Below, in pieces: positions 25,819 to 34,864 of a DNA stretch of 64,000 nt. The stretch covers positions 4,330 through 68,329 of the forward strand of contig JBBRVW010000025.1 of NCBI GenBank assembly GCA_038246545.1. The letters are read 5' to 3'. The position numbers were made by a program, and so were the translations under genes. The DNA is from JBBRVW01 sp038246545 (lineage in GTDB: Bacteria > Actinomycetota > Actinomycetes > JACCUZ01). The first letter of the stretch is position 1; each line of letters begins with the position of its first letter. The notes beneath the pieces were generated by a model. The model ran no database searches and had not been told where the DNA came from. It saw only the letters and a program-made list of their open reading frames with translations.

Positions 25819-25832
25819 GTGCGGGTGCACAC
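25819..25832. promoter_or_regulatory. MarR-type operator, regulator-proximal
   Basis: TGTGC-GGGT-GCACA, a perfect 5-bp inverted repeat with a 4-bp spacer, 23 bp from the MarR start. It shares TGTGCG...GCAC with the larger palindrome at 25863. Confidence 0.6.
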
Positions 25833-25862
25833 ACCTTGACACGCGCCCGTCCGTCAGCTCAT

Positions 25863-25884
25863 TATGTGCGTGCGCACGTACATA
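25863..25884. promoter_or_regulatory. MarR-type operator, azoreductase-proximal
   Basis: A 22-bp near-perfect palindrome beginning TATGTGCGTGC and ending CACGTACATA, with a single mismatched pair. It lies 18 bp before the azoreductase ATG, where a repressor would block the promoter. Confidence 0.68.
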
Positions 25885-25901
25885 CCATGAGAGGACCCGT
25901 C

Positions 25902-26528
25902 ATGAGCACACTGCTGCACGTCTCCGCATCCCCGCGGGCCGAGAGGTCCGAGTCGCTCGCCCTCGCCCGGTTGTTCCTGGACACCTACGCCGAGCAGAAC
26001 CCGGACGTCACCGTCGAGGAGTGGGACCTCTGGGACGGCACCCTGCCGGAGTTCGGCCAGGCCGCCGTCGAGGGGAAGATGAACACCTTCGCCGGGATCG
26101 CCCTGGAGGGACCGTCGGCTGCCGCCTGGCGGCAGGTGACGGCGACCTTCGAGAGGTTCGCCGCCGCGGACGCGTACCTGTTCAGCGTCCCGATGTGGAA
26201 CGCCGGCGTCCCCTACAAGCTCAAGCAGCTCATCGACGTGGTGAGCCAGCCCGGCCTGGTCTTCGGCTTCGACCCGGGCGCGGGCTACACCGGCCTGCTG
26301 ACCGGCCGGAAGGCGGCGGTGCTCTACACCTCGGCCATCTACGGGCCCGGCCGCGGCCCGGCGTTCGGCTCCGACTTCCAGGCGCCGTTCTTCCGTGACT
26401 GGCTCGCCTGGGCCGGTGTCGAGGACGTGCGCGAGGTGTCCTTCGGCCCGAACATCGCGGCGGTGGACGTCGAGGGTGGCCGCCGCTTCGCCCGCGAGGA
26501 GACCGCCCGCCTGGCGAAGGAGTTCTGA
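25902..26528 (+). CDS. azoR: FMN-dependent NADH:azo/quinone reductase (AzoR type)
   Basis: 208 residues, the usual AzoR length. The flavodoxin-like fold has the FMN phosphate loop HVSASPRAERSES at the N-terminus, PMWNAGVPYKLKQLIDVV near 95 and YTSAIYGPGRGPAFGSD near 140. Members reduce quinones and azo dyes by two electrons. The ATG at 25902 has AGAGGA upstream; an ATG five codons earlier is less likely. Control by the divergent MarR protein is inferred from the palindromes. Confidence 0.88.
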   Translation: MSTLLHVSASPRAERSESLALARLFLDTYAEQNPDVTVEEWDLWDGTLPEFGQAAVEGKMNTFAGIALEGPSAAAWRQVTATFERFAAADAYLFSVPMWNAGVPYKLKQLIDVVSQPGLVFGFDPGAGYTGLLTGRKAAVLYTSAIYGPGRGPAFGSDFQAPFFRDWLAWAGVEDVREVSFGPNIAAVDVEGGRRFAREETARLAKEF

Positions 26529-26631
26529 CGGGTCGGGACGCACCGGTGTCGGGCAGCGGGTCCCCGGTGGCCCGCGGGAAGGTACACGGGCTTTGTCGTT
26601 CGGTCGCGGCTCGACAGGGTACGGGGCCTCC

Positions 26632-26982
26632 ATGGCCACCTACACGGTCAACGAGGACGCCGTCGCCCGCTGCCGCGCGCTGATCGACAAGCGGCAGTAC
26701 GTGCTCGACAGCGAGTGGGGCGACGTCCAACCGGACGCCGGGGCGCAGAACTCCTACCTCGAGCACCACTCGTGGGACGACTACGCCGCCTGGCACCTGG
26801 GGCTCACCTCGGGCGCCACCGACGGGACCAAGGCGCGGTACGCCTTCGTGTACGGCGACCTGCGCCGGGTGCACCGTACGGCGCTGATCGCCTGCGTCTA
26901 CCGCGCCGCGGAGTGGCGGCACAAGGACGTCGAGCTCGCAGCGCACGACCTCCTGCAGCACCTGGACCGCACCAGCGGCTGA
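26632..26982 (+). CDS. Conserved hypothetical protein, 116 residues
   Basis: A small soluble protein starting YTVNEDAVARCRALIDKRQY, with a conserved Trp/His patch (YLEHHSWDDYAAWHLGL) and a helical end (VHRTALIACVYRAAEWRHKD). It is predicted alpha-helical and lacks a signal peptide. I recognise it as a type found widely in actinomycetes without an assigned role. No Shine-Dalgarno is evident, so translation may be leaderless. Confidence 0.65.
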   Translation: MATYTVNEDAVARCRALIDKRQYVLDSEWGDVQPDAGAQNSYLEHHSWDDYAAWHLGLTSGATDGTKARYAFVYGDLRRVHRTALIACVYRAAEWRHKDVELAAHDLLQHLDRTSG

Positions 26983-27066
26983 GGAGCATCGTCGTAACGG
27001 CACCGATGACTCCACGGTGCCGGCCGGGTCACCACACTGACCGCGCCCGCCCACGAGAGGAACATC

Positions 27067-27462
27067 ATGCTCGCCAGCTCGCCCGCCTTCAGCAGCTTCG
27101 CCGTCGACGACACCGAGGCCGCCCGCACGTTCTACTCCGGCACGCTCGGCCTCACGGTCGAGGACCTCGGCATGGGTGGCCTCGTCGCGATCCACCTCCA
27201 GAGCGGGGCACGGGTGATGGTCTACCCCAAGCCGGACTTCACCCCGGCCACGTACACGGTCCTGAGCTTCCCGGTCGACGACATCGGCGCGGCCGTCGAC
27301 ACTCTCGTCGCCGACGGCGTGACGATGGAGAAGTACGAGGGCTTCGACCAGGACGACAAGGGGATCTCGCGCAACCCGGTGGGGCCGCCCATCGCGTGGT
27401 TCCGCGACCCGGCCGGCAACATCCTCGCGGTGCTCGAGCAGCCCGCCGGGACCGACTTCTGA
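27067..27462 (+). CDS. VOC-superfamily protein (glyoxalase/bleomycin-resistance fold)
   Basis: 131 residues with paired beta-alpha-beta-beta-beta units: SSFAVDDTEAARTFYSGTLG at the start and AWFRDPAGNILAVLEQP at the end, the usual positions of metal ligands in the fold. GAGAGGA is 6 bp upstream of the ATG. The reaction is not determined by sequence. Confidence 0.85.
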   Translation: MLASSPAFSSFAVDDTEAARTFYSGTLGLTVEDLGMGGLVAIHLQSGARVMVYPKPDFTPATYTVLSFPVDDIGAAVDTLVADGVTMEKYEGFDQDDKGISRNPVGPPIAWFRDPAGNILAVLEQPAGTDF

Positions 27463-27554
27463 CGGTTCAGCGCGGACCAGCCGTCGGTGACCCGCGGCGC
27501 AGTACGGCAACGACGATCAAGTGAGCGCCTGGAGGTGGCGGGAGGATCACGGGC

Positions 27555-28475
27555 ATGACGACCGCTGCGGCCGACACCTTCCACCGCTTCGTGGCCGTGC
27601 TCGCCGACGCGATGGACGACCACGACGCGGACGGCGAGGTGCTCGCGTCGCGCCTGCACCTGTCCCGGTTCCACGCCGACCGGCTGATCCGTGCGGCGAG
27701 CGGCGAGTCCCCCGCGGCCCTGCGCCGCCGGGTGCTGCTCGAGCGGGCGGCGTACCGACTGGCGACCACCGACCACGACGTCCTGCGCGTCGCCGTCGAG
27801 GCCGGCTACTCGAGCAACGAGGCATTCACCCGCGCGTTCGGGCGCGCCTTCGGCTCACCGCCGTCGCGATGGCGGGTGCAGCGCGCCTCGTACCGGCTCG
27901 ACGCACCCAGCCAGGTGCATTTCGTCCCGCCCGGGACCCTCCGGGTCCCCGCCCCCAGAAAGGTCACCGGCATGGACCTCATGACCCGCATGGTCGAGCA
28001 CCACGTCTGGCTGGTCGGCGAGCTCGTCGACCACTGCGCCCGCCTCACCCTCGAGCAGCTCGATGCTCCCGTGGACCTCTCCGTCGAGGGCATCGACGAC
28101 AACCCCACCGTCCGGTCGCTGCTCGCCCGGCTGGTGGGACAGATGGAGATGTGGGACGCGTCCATGCACGACCGGCCGTACGACATCGACGCCGAACGGA
28201 CCTGGGAGTTGCCGGAGATCCGGTCCCGGCTCGCGGCGATCGGCACGGTGTTCATCGGGCAGGTCCGCGAGATCGCGGCCGATGACCGGCTCGACGAGAC
28301 GTTCGTGGACACGACCTGCGAACCGCCGCGGGTCTTCACGTACGGCGGGATGGTCGCCCACGTGCTCACGTTCGCCGCGCACCGCCGGGTGCTGGTGTGC
28401 GGGGCGCTGCACGCTGCGGGCATTCCCGACCTCGGCGCCGGCGACCCGATGGACTGGGTCGCCCAGCCCGCGTGA
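27555..28475 (+). CDS. AraC-type HTH fused to a DinB-like domain
   Basis: 306 residues. Residues 1-115 form an AraC/XylS DNA-binding domain (DGEVLASRLHLSRFHADRLI and VAVEAGYSSNEAFTRAFGRA). Residues about 140-300 form a DinB-like four-helix bundle (MVEHHVWLVGELVDHCARLT, with His residues positioned for metal, and MVAHVLTFAAHRRVLVCGAL). DinB-fold proteins include mycothiol-dependent enzymes. The fusion suggests a regulator sensing a small molecule or thiol through the bundle. Target genes unknown; the VOC gene 92 bp upstream is one candidate. Confidence 0.82.
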   Translation: MTTAAADTFHRFVAVLADAMDDHDADGEVLASRLHLSRFHADRLIRAASGESPAALRRRVLLERAAYRLATTDHDVLRVAVEAGYSSNEAFTRAFGRAFGSPPSRWRVQRASYRLDAPSQVHFVPPGTLRVPAPRKVTGMDLMTRMVEHHVWLVGELVDHCARLTLEQLDAPVDLSVEGIDDNPTVRSLLARLVGQMEMWDASMHDRPYDIDAERTWELPEIRSRLAAIGTVFIGQVREIAADDRLDETFVDTTCEPPRVFTYGGMVAHVLTFAAHRRVLVCGALHAAGIPDLGAGDPMDWVAQPA

Positions 28476-28570
28476 CTGTCCGGCCCGCCCCACGTCCCAC
28501 ACCGACCCCGCCGAGTTGATTCGGGCACCGGGGGCGGCGGCGGGAGCCGGCGGCGGATAGCGTTCAGCGC

Positions 28571-29971
28571 ATGAGCGAGCACTTCGACGTCGTCGTCCTC
28601 GGTGCCGGCCCCGGCGGGTACGTCGCCGCCATCCGCGCCTCGCAGCTGGGCAAGAAGGTCGCGGTCATCGAGGAGAGGTACTGGGGCGGTGTCTGCCTCA
28701 ACGTCGGGTGCATCCCGTCGAAGGCGCTGCTGCGCAACGCCGAGCTGTCGCACATCCTGACCCACGAGAAGGACAAGTTCGGCATCACCGGCGACGCGTC
28801 GATGGACTTCGCACCGACGCACGCCCGCAGCCGTCAGGTGTCGGAGTCCATCGTCAAGGGCGTCCACTTCCTGATGAAGAAGAACAAGATCACCAAGATC
28901 GACGGCTGGGGCACGTTCACCGGGCCGAAGTCGATCGACGTCACGAGCTCGGACGGCACCGTCACCCAGGTGACCGGCGACAGCGTCATCATCGCCGCGG
29001 GCGCCACCACCCGGCTGGTCCCCGGCACCTCGTTGTCCGACCGGGTGGTGACCTACGAGGAGCAGATCCTCACCGACCAGCTCCCGGGATCGATCGTGAT
29101 CGCCGGCTCCGGCGCGATCGGCGTCGAGTTCGCCTACATCATGAAGAACTTCGGCGTCGACGTGACGGTCGTGGAGTTCCTCGACCGGATGGTCCCCACC
29201 GAGGACGCCGAGATCTCCAAGGAGCTGCTCAAGCACTACAAGAAGCTCGGCGTGAACGTGCTGCTGTCGACCAAGGTCGAGAGCATCGACGACAGCGGCG
29301 ACCAGGTGAAGGTCACCGTCTCCCCCGCGCAGGGCGGCGACCAGCAGGTGATCGAGACCGACAAGGTGCTGCAGGCGATCGGATTCGCGCCGCGCCTCGA
29401 CGGGTACGGCCTCGACCGGACCGGGGTCCAGGTGAGCGACCGCGGCGCGATCGTCGTCGACGCCCGGGGACGCACCAACGTCGACGGCGTCTACGCGATC
29501 GGCGACTGCACCGGCAAGCTGATGCTCGCCCACACCGCGGAGGCGATGGGAGTCGTGGCCGCCGAGACCATCGCCGGCGCCGAGACCGTCGAGATCGACT
29601 TCGACATGATCCCGCGGGCGACGTACTGCCAGCCGCAGATCGCGTCGTTCGGGTACACCGAGGAGCAGGCGAAGGAGAAGGGGTACGACGTCAAGGTCGC
29701 GAAGTTCCCTTTCACCGCCAACGGCAAGGCGAAGGGTCTCGGCGACGAGGTCGGTTTCGTCAAGGTCGTCGCCGACGCGACGCACAACGAGATCATCGGC
29801 GCGCACCTGATCGGACCCGACGTCACCGAGCTGCTGCCGGTCCTGACCCTGGCCCAGAAGTGGGACCTCACCGCCGACGAGGTCGCCCGCAACGTGTTCG
29901 CGCACCCCACGCTGTCCGAGGCTGTCAAGGAGGCCGTCGAAGGCATCGCCGGGCACATGATCAACTTCTGA
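28571..29971 (+). CDS. lpdA: Dihydrolipoyl dehydrogenase
   Basis: 466 residues, the standard length. The FAD loop VVVLGAGPGGYVAAIRASQL, the redox disulfide GGVCLNVGCIPSKALL near 40, the NAD loop VIAGSGAIGVEFAYIMKN near 180, the FAD aspartate region VYAIGDCTGKLMLAHTA near 310 and the catalytic His in VFAHPTLSEAVKEAV near 445 are all present. It reoxidises lipoamide in the 2-oxoacid dehydrogenase complexes or glycine cleavage. No partner gene is adjacent. Confidence 0.96.
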   Translation: MSEHFDVVVLGAGPGGYVAAIRASQLGKKVAVIEERYWGGVCLNVGCIPSKALLRNAELSHILTHEKDKFGITGDASMDFAPTHARSRQVSESIVKGVHFLMKKNKITKIDGWGTFTGPKSIDVTSSDGTVTQVTGDSVIIAAGATTRLVPGTSLSDRVVTYEEQILTDQLPGSIVIAGSGAIGVEFAYIMKNFGVDVTVVEFLDRMVPTEDAEISKELLKHYKKLGVNVLLSTKVESIDDSGDQVKVTVSPAQGGDQQVIETDKVLQAIGFAPRLDGYGLDRTGVQVSDRGAIVVDARGRTNVDGVYAIGDCTGKLMLAHTAEAMGVVAAETIAGAETVEIDFDMIPRATYCQPQIASFGYTEEQAKEKGYDVKVAKFPFTANGKAKGLGDEVGFVKVVADATHNEIIGAHLIGPDVTELLPVLTLAQKWDLTADEVARNVFAHPTLSEAVKEAVEGIAGHMINF

Positions 29972-30020
29972 GCCGCCTGCCCAGGGGGCGCGAGGTGGTC
30001 GGCGATCGGCGGCCGTCGGG

Positions 30021-30779
30021 TCAGGGCAGCGTGTTGTACGGCGCGAGGAACGACCGCGCCCCCGCGGTGTCCAACCGATAGTCGACGTTGGTCGACCGGC
30101 ACACCGAGTCGCCGGCGATCGTCGTCGCGGCGACCACGTTGCTGGTGCCCAGGAAGTTGGGACCGCCGGAGTCGCCGTAGCAGGTGCCGCTGTCGCCCTT
30201 GGCCGGGTTCATCGAGATCCGGAGCCAGGGCTTGTTGATGGAGTTCAACGTGCCGGTGGCCACGCCACGCACGTCGTCGTAGAGGTACTGGTGCCCGCCG
30301 GGGCTGTTGGTCACCTCGTAGGCGCCGTAGCCGACCGACGTGAACTTCTGGTTCGACGCGAGCCTGCCCAGCGAGCCGGCCGTGGGCAGCTTCGCCGGCG
30401 TGATGTCCGAGACAGCCTTGTCGAGGACGACGACGGCGATGTCGTGCGGGTCGCTCGTCGGGCGCGGGTAGGCCGGGTCGCCGTGGAAGGTGCCGGGGTA
30501 GGTCTTGTCGCCGACCTTGTACGCCGGGGAGAAGGTGACCCGGACCCGGCCGGTGCCCCCCTCGTCGCAGTGCGCGGCCGTGAGGAAGACCGTCGGGCTG
30601 ATCAGGGTGCCGGAGCAGTAGATCCAGGTGCCGTCGGAGTACGCCTGGTAGGCGAGCAGGCCACCCACGTTGGGGTGCGCGGTGCCGTCGGGGCTGCCGA
30701 ACGTGATGGCGGCGGCCGGTCCGGCGGTGCCGAGGGCCAGGGCGGCAAGGACGGTGAGGGCGAGGACCAGACGGCGCAT
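30021..30779 (-). CDS. Secreted trypsin-like serine protease (S1)
   Basis: 252 residues. Signal peptide RRLVLALTVLAALALGTAGP (about 2-28). The catalytic triad is visible: VFLTAAHCD (His), DPHDIAVVVLD (Asp) and GTCYGDSGGP (Ser). Two Cys pairs fit S1 disulfides. The mature start ITFGSPDG lacks the classical IVGG activation site, as in several actinobacterial homologues. The ATG at 30779 is chosen as the start of the signal peptide. Confidence 0.9.
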   Translation of the reverse strand: MRRLVLALTVLAALALGTAGPAAAITFGSPDGTAHPNVGGLLAYQAYSDGTWIYCSGTLISPTVFLTAAHCDEGGTGRVRVTFSPAYKVGDKTYPGTFHGDPAYPRPTSDPHDIAVVVLDKAVSDITPAKLPTAGSLGRLASNQKFTSVGYGAYEVTNSPGGHQYLYDDVRGVATGTLNSINKPWLRISMNPAKGDSGTCYGDSGGPNFLGTSNVVAATTIAGDSVCRSTNVDYRLDTAGARSFLAPYNTLP

Positions 30780-30938
30780 GGTGGACGGCTCCGGTGATGT
30801 CGACGACGAAACGATCACCGTAGGTCCTGCGGCCGCACCTGTCACCGGCCGCACGTCCTCCGGCCCAGCGTCCTTACCAGGCGTGATCGTCCGGTGACCA
30901 CCGCGTCCCGCGACGTTCCCCCTCGTCGCTCGCGCGGG

Positions 30939-31553
30939 TCAGCCGGCGACGACGGCGCCCGCGGCCTCGGCGACGAGGAGCGCCTGGGTGGTGTCTATCC
31001 GCGACCCGTTCCAGGCCAGTCCGTCGAGCACCACGCCGGTGAGGTCGGCACCGACCAGGTCGGTCTCGTCCAGCCGGGCGCTGCGCAGCGTGGCCCGGGT
31101 GAGGTCGCAGTCGCGAAGCACGCTCCGGCGCAACAGCGCCTCCGAGAGGTCGGCCTCCACGAGCTTCACGCCCGACAGGTCGAGCTCGGTGAGGTCGGCG
31201 CCGCGCAGCGTCACGTACGACCACACTCCGCCCTCGACGGTCATCGGCCGTAGCCGGGCCTCGACAAAGGTCGAGCCGAGGAGCTTGCAGCCGCGCAGGG
31301 TCGCCGCGAAGAACGACGTCCGTCGGAAGGTGCACCCCGCGAACGACGTGCCGTCGTGGGTCGAGGCGTTGAGCTGGCCGCCGAGGAAGCGGCACTCCTC
31401 GAACCGTGCACCGCGCGTGGTGACCTCAGTGAGGTCGGCGTCGACGAACTCGCAGCCGACGAAGACCGCGGCGCCGAGGTCCTCGCCGTACCAGTCGACA
31501 CCGGCGAACCGCTCGTTCTCCGCGGACCGGACCGGGTCCCCCGTCCCGCTCAT
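30939..31553 (-). CDS. Pentapeptide-repeat protein
   Basis: 204 residues built of A(D/N)LxX repeats: FVDADLTEVTTRGARFEEC, LRGADLTELDLSGVKLVEAD and LDETDLVGADLTGVVLDGL, which stack into a right-handed quadrilateral beta-helix. A bulkier Phe-rich stretch (SFAGCTFRRTSFFAATLRG) sits mid-protein. Its ATG overlaps the paaK stop by 4 bp. Some such proteins mimic DNA and protect gyrase; nothing here shows that role. Confidence 0.85.
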   Translation of the reverse strand: MSGTGDPVRSAENERFAGVDWYGEDLGAAVFVGCEFVDADLTEVTTRGARFEECRFLGGQLNASTHDGTSFAGCTFRRTSFFAATLRGCKLLGSTFVEARLRPMTVEGGVWSYVTLRGADLTELDLSGVKLVEADLSEALLRRSVLRDCDLTRATLRSARLDETDLVGADLTGVVLDGLAWNGSRIDTTQALLVAEAAGAVVAG

Positions 31554-32854
31554 GGCGACCGCTCGTCGACGATGCGGCGCATCTTGCCGACCGACCGCTC
31601 GATGCCGTCCGGCTCCACCACCTCGACCGCGACCGACACCCCGATCGAGGCCTTCACCAGGCCGACCAGCGCGCGCCCGGCCTCGGCTGCTGCCGCCGGC
31701 GCCGCTGCCGGCCGCCGCTCGACCCGGACCGTCATCGAGTCGAGCCGGCCGTCGCGCCGCAGGACGCACTGGAAGTGCGGCGACAGCTCGGGGGTCCGCA
31801 GGATCAGCTCCTCGACCTGGGTCGAGAACAGGTTGACGCCCCGCAGGATGATCATGTCGTCCGAGCGGCCGGTGACCTTCTGCATCCGCCGCATCGGCCT
31901 GGCCGTGCCGGGCAGCAGCCGGGTGAGGTCGCGGGTGCGGTAGCGCACCACGGGCATCGCCTGCTTCGTGAGCGACGTGAACACCAGCTCGCCCACCTCG
32001 CCGTCCGGCAGCACCGCACCGCTGACCGGGTCGACGACCTCCGGGTAGAAGTGGTCCTCCCACACGTGCAGCCCGTCCTTGGTCTCGACGCACTCCTGGG
32101 CGACACCCGGACCCATCACCTCGGACAGGCCGTAGATGTCGACCGCGTGCATGTCGAGCCGCCCCTCGAGCTCGGCGCGCATGTCGTCGGTCCACGGCTC
32201 GGCGCCGAAGATGCCCACCTGCAGCGACGTCGAGCGGGGGTCGATGCCCTGCCGCTCCATCTCGTCGACGACCGCGAGCATGTACGACGGCGTCACCATC
32301 ACGACATCCGGCTCGAAGTCGCGGATGAGCATGACCTGCCGCTCGGTCATCCCGCCGGACACCGGGATCACGGTGCAGCCCAGCGCCTCCGCCCCGTAGT
32401 GCGCGCCGAGGCCGCCGGTGAACAGGCCGTACCCGTAGGCGACGTGCACCCGGTCGCCCGGGCGGCCACCTGCGGCGCGGATGGAGCGCGCCATCACCGA
32501 CGACCAGGTGCGGATGTCGTCGGCCGTGTAGCCGACGACGGTGGGCCGGCCGGTGGTGCCGGACGACGCGTGGATGCGGGTCACCTGCTCGCGCGGCACG
32601 GCGAACATCCCGAACGGGTACTGGGCGCGCAGGTCCTGCTTGGCCGTGAACGGGAACCTGGCCAGGTCGTCGAGCGACCGGCAGTCGTCCGGGTGCACCG
32701 CTGCCGCCTCGAAGGCCGCCCGGTAGTGCGGCACGTTGTCGTACGCGTGCCGCAGCGACCACCGCAGCCGCTCCAGCTGCAGCCCGCACAGCTCGTCGAC
32801 GGACGACCGCTCGACCGGGTCGAGGGTGGACGGATCGGGTGTGCGGTCCTGCAC
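31550..32854 (-). CDS. paaK: Phenylacetate-CoA ligase (PaaK family)
   Basis: 434 residues, the usual PaaK length. The AMP-binding loop HASSGTTGRPTVVGYTADDI is near 90, IYGLSEVMGPGVAQEC near 235, MPVVRYRTRDLTRLL near 305 and the hinge GRSDDMIILRGVNLFSTQVE near 330. It activates phenylacetate or a related aryl acid to its CoA ester. GTG at 32854 is chosen because GAGGAGG lies five bases upstream. No other paa gene is in the window, so it may serve another aryl acid. The pentapeptide-repeat gene is co-transcribed behind it. Confidence 0.9.
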   Translation of the reverse strand: MQDRTPDPSTLDPVERSSVDELCGLQLERLRWSLRHAYDNVPHYRAAFEAAAVHPDDCRSLDDLARFPFTAKQDLRAQYPFGMFAVPREQVTRIHASSGTTGRPTVVGYTADDIRTWSSVMARSIRAAGGRPGDRVHVAYGYGLFTGGLGAHYGAEALGCTVIPVSGGMTERQVMLIRDFEPDVVMVTPSYMLAVVDEMERQGIDPRSTSLQVGIFGAEPWTDDMRAELEGRLDMHAVDIYGLSEVMGPGVAQECVETKDGLHVWEDHFYPEVVDPVSGAVLPDGEVGELVFTSLTKQAMPVVRYRTRDLTRLLPGTARPMRRMQKVTGRSDDMIILRGVNLFSTQVEELILRTPELSPHFQCVLRRDGRLDSMTVRVERRPAAAPAAAAEAGRALVGLVKASIGVSVAVEVVEPDGIERSVGKMRRIVDERSP

Positions 32855-32930
32855 CAACGCCTCCTCGCCGGGCGCCGTGCCCGGAAGTCCCTGGCACGCG
32901 CGGCCCCCTGCTGTCACCCTTGCCGTCGCC

Positions 32931-34250
32931 ATGAGCAGCCATGACGACCTTCCGACACCCCACCACACGTCCTCCGCGCGCGGAGCCCGCAGGTTCCCCC
33001 TGCCCGCGGTCCTGCGCGACGAGCCGCAGTACCGGCTGCTGTTCTTCGGCCAGGTGCTGTCGATCCTGGGTGACCGCGTCACGATGGTGGTGCTGCCGTT
33101 CGCCGTGCTCGCCGTGGGCGGCCACGTCGGCGACGTCGCCATCGTGTCGGCGGCGCAGTTCCTGCCGTTCGCGGTCCTGGCGCTGCCTGCGGGCGTGTGG
33201 GCGGACCGGCTGGACCGGAAGAAGATCCTCGTCGCCAGCGACGTCACCCGCTTCGCGTGCCAGCTGCTGGCCGGCGTCCTGCTCGTGACCGACCAGGCGC
33301 ACGTCGTGCACCTCGCCGCGATCGCCGCGGTGTACGGCGCCGCCGACGCCTTCTTCGCCCCGGCCTTCACCGGCCTGCTGCCCGGCACCGTCGCACCGGT
33401 GAACCTGCAGCCGGCCAACGCCCTGCGTGGCCTGAGCTACTCCACGGGGTCGATCGTCGGACCGGTGCTCGGCGGCCTGCTCGTCGCTGGCGTCGGCGAG
33501 GGCGGCGCGTTCCTGTTCGACGCGGCCACCTTCGCGATGTCCATCGCCTGCCTGATCCCGCTCCGGGCCCGCGTGGTCGCCGACGTGCTGCGCGACGAGG
33601 ACCCCCAGGCCAGCACGGACCATTTCCTCACCAGCCTCAAGCAGGGCTGGTCGGAGGTCCGCAGCCGCTCGTGGGTCACGGCGTTCCTCGGCGGGATGGC
33701 GTCGTACCACGTCGTCGTGCTGCCGGCGATCTTCGTGCTGGGCCCGGTGCTGGCCGCCCGCGAGCTCGACGGCGCCTCGTCGTGGGCGCTGATCACCGCC
33801 GGCTTCGGCCTCGGCTCGGTCCTCGGCGACCTGCTGCTGCTGCGCTGGAAGCCCCGATTCGCCCTGCGGGTGGCGGCCCTCATGCTGATCGGCGCCTCCT
33901 GCCAGGCGGCCTTCATCGGCAGCGGCCTCGGCACCTGGGCCATCGCCGGCCTCGAGGTGCTGGCCGGCATCTGCGTCACCGGCACGTTCACGCTGTGGGA
34001 GACCTCGCTGCAGGAGCACATCCCGGACCGCGCGCTCTCACGCGTGTCGAGCTACGACTACCTCACCAGCGCCGGTCTCATCCCGCTGGGCAACCTCACC
34101 ATCGGTTTCGTCACTGCGGCGATCGGGCTGCACCACGCGCTGTACGCGATGACGGTGCTCGGGGTGGCGGCCGCTCTCGCCGTCGCCGCTGTCCCTGCCG
34201 TCCGCTCCCTCCCGCGCGCCGAGCCGGAGGTGGCGGCCACGGCATCCTGA
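32931..34250 (+). CDS. MFS transporter (MFS_3/EntS-like)
   Basis: 439 residues with 12 predicted transmembrane segments. The loop 2-3 motif WADRLDRKKILVASDVTRF is near 85, and SYSTGSIVGPVLGGLLVAG near 165. MFS_3 members export siderophores, macrolides and other drugs. It is divergent from paaK with 76 bp between starts. The substrate is unknown. Confidence 0.88.
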   Translation: MSSHDDLPTPHHTSSARGARRFPLPAVLRDEPQYRLLFFGQVLSILGDRVTMVVLPFAVLAVGGHVGDVAIVSAAQFLPFAVLALPAGVWADRLDRKKILVASDVTRFACQLLAGVLLVTDQAHVVHLAAIAAVYGAADAFFAPAFTGLLPGTVAPVNLQPANALRGLSYSTGSIVGPVLGGLLVAGVGEGGAFLFDAATFAMSIACLIPLRARVVADVLRDEDPQASTDHFLTSLKQGWSEVRSRSWVTAFLGGMASYHVVVLPAIFVLGPVLAARELDGASSWALITAGFGLGSVLGDLLLLRWKPRFALRVAALMLIGASCQAAFIGSGLGTWAIAGLEVLAGICVTGTFTLWETSLQEHIPDRALSRVSSYDYLTSAGLIPLGNLTIGFVTAAIGLHHALYAMTVLGVAAALAVAAVPAVRSLPRAEPEVAATAS

Positions 34251-34254
34251 TCCG

Positions 34255-34782
34255 TCAGGTGCCGGCCAGCCGGTCGAGCAGCCGGTCGAGGAACGCGACC
34301 TGGCCCTTGACCACCAGCTCCCGGGCTGTCGCCACGTCGACCCAGGCGAACCGTTCCAGCTCGGGGAACTCCGCGGTCCGCCCGGAGCGCGGCGGCCACT
34401 CGATCGTGAAGGTGTTGCTGGCGCAGGCCGCGGCGTCGAGGTCGCCCTCGACCGCCCAGAGCGTCACCACCTTGCCGCCGGACTGCCGGACGCTGCCGAG
34501 CTCGAGCAGGTCGCCGGCCGGCACCGGCTGACCGGTCTCCTCGACGAACTCACGGTGGGCCGCCACCAGCGGCGCCTCGTCCGGCTCGTGCTCGCCCTTC
34601 GGGGCCGACCAGGCGTGCTCCTGCTTGCGGGCCCAGAACGGGCCGCCGAGGTGCCCGAGCAGCACCTCGACAGCAGCCGCGCCGGTAGCGGCCGATGCTT
34701 CCGCCCCGGCCGTCCCGCCGACCCCAGCGGCACCGGTGCGTCGGAAGACCAGGATCCCTGCGCTGCGCACCCCGGTCGCCAT
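34255..34782 (-). CDS. NUDIX hydrolase
   Basis: 175 residues. The NUDIX box GEHEPDEAPLVAAHREFVEE (continuing TGQ), near 70-92, fits Gx5Ex7REUxEExGU except for the last hydrophobic position. It begins MATGVRSAGILVFRR with a 20-residue Ala/Gly insertion (about 17-40) before VEVLLGHLGGPFW. GGGAGGA precedes the ATG. The substrate is not determined; SAGILVFRR and WSAPKGEHE resemble diadenosine-polyphosphate hydrolases. Confidence 0.88.
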   Translation of the reverse strand: MATGVRSAGILVFRRTGAAGVGGTAGAEASAATGAAAVEVLLGHLGGPFWARKQEHAWSAPKGEHEPDEAPLVAAHREFVEETGQPVPAGDLLELGSVRQSGGKVVTLWAVEGDLDAAACASNTFTIEWPPRSGRTAEFPELERFAWVDVATARELVVKGQVAFLDRLLDRLAGT

Positions 34783-34864
34783 GTCGACATCCTCCCGGAA
34801 GCAACGGGCAGCTCCGGGCGTTGTCCCCATGACACCCGCTTCCCCGGCTCCCAGGAGAGACAGC

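Noticed and set aside
30939..34019. A 1026-codon minus-strand open frame across paaK and the MFS gene
   Set aside because: Only its last 204 codons (pentapeptide repeats) are real; the rest is antisense or out of frame with PaaK and the MFS transporter.
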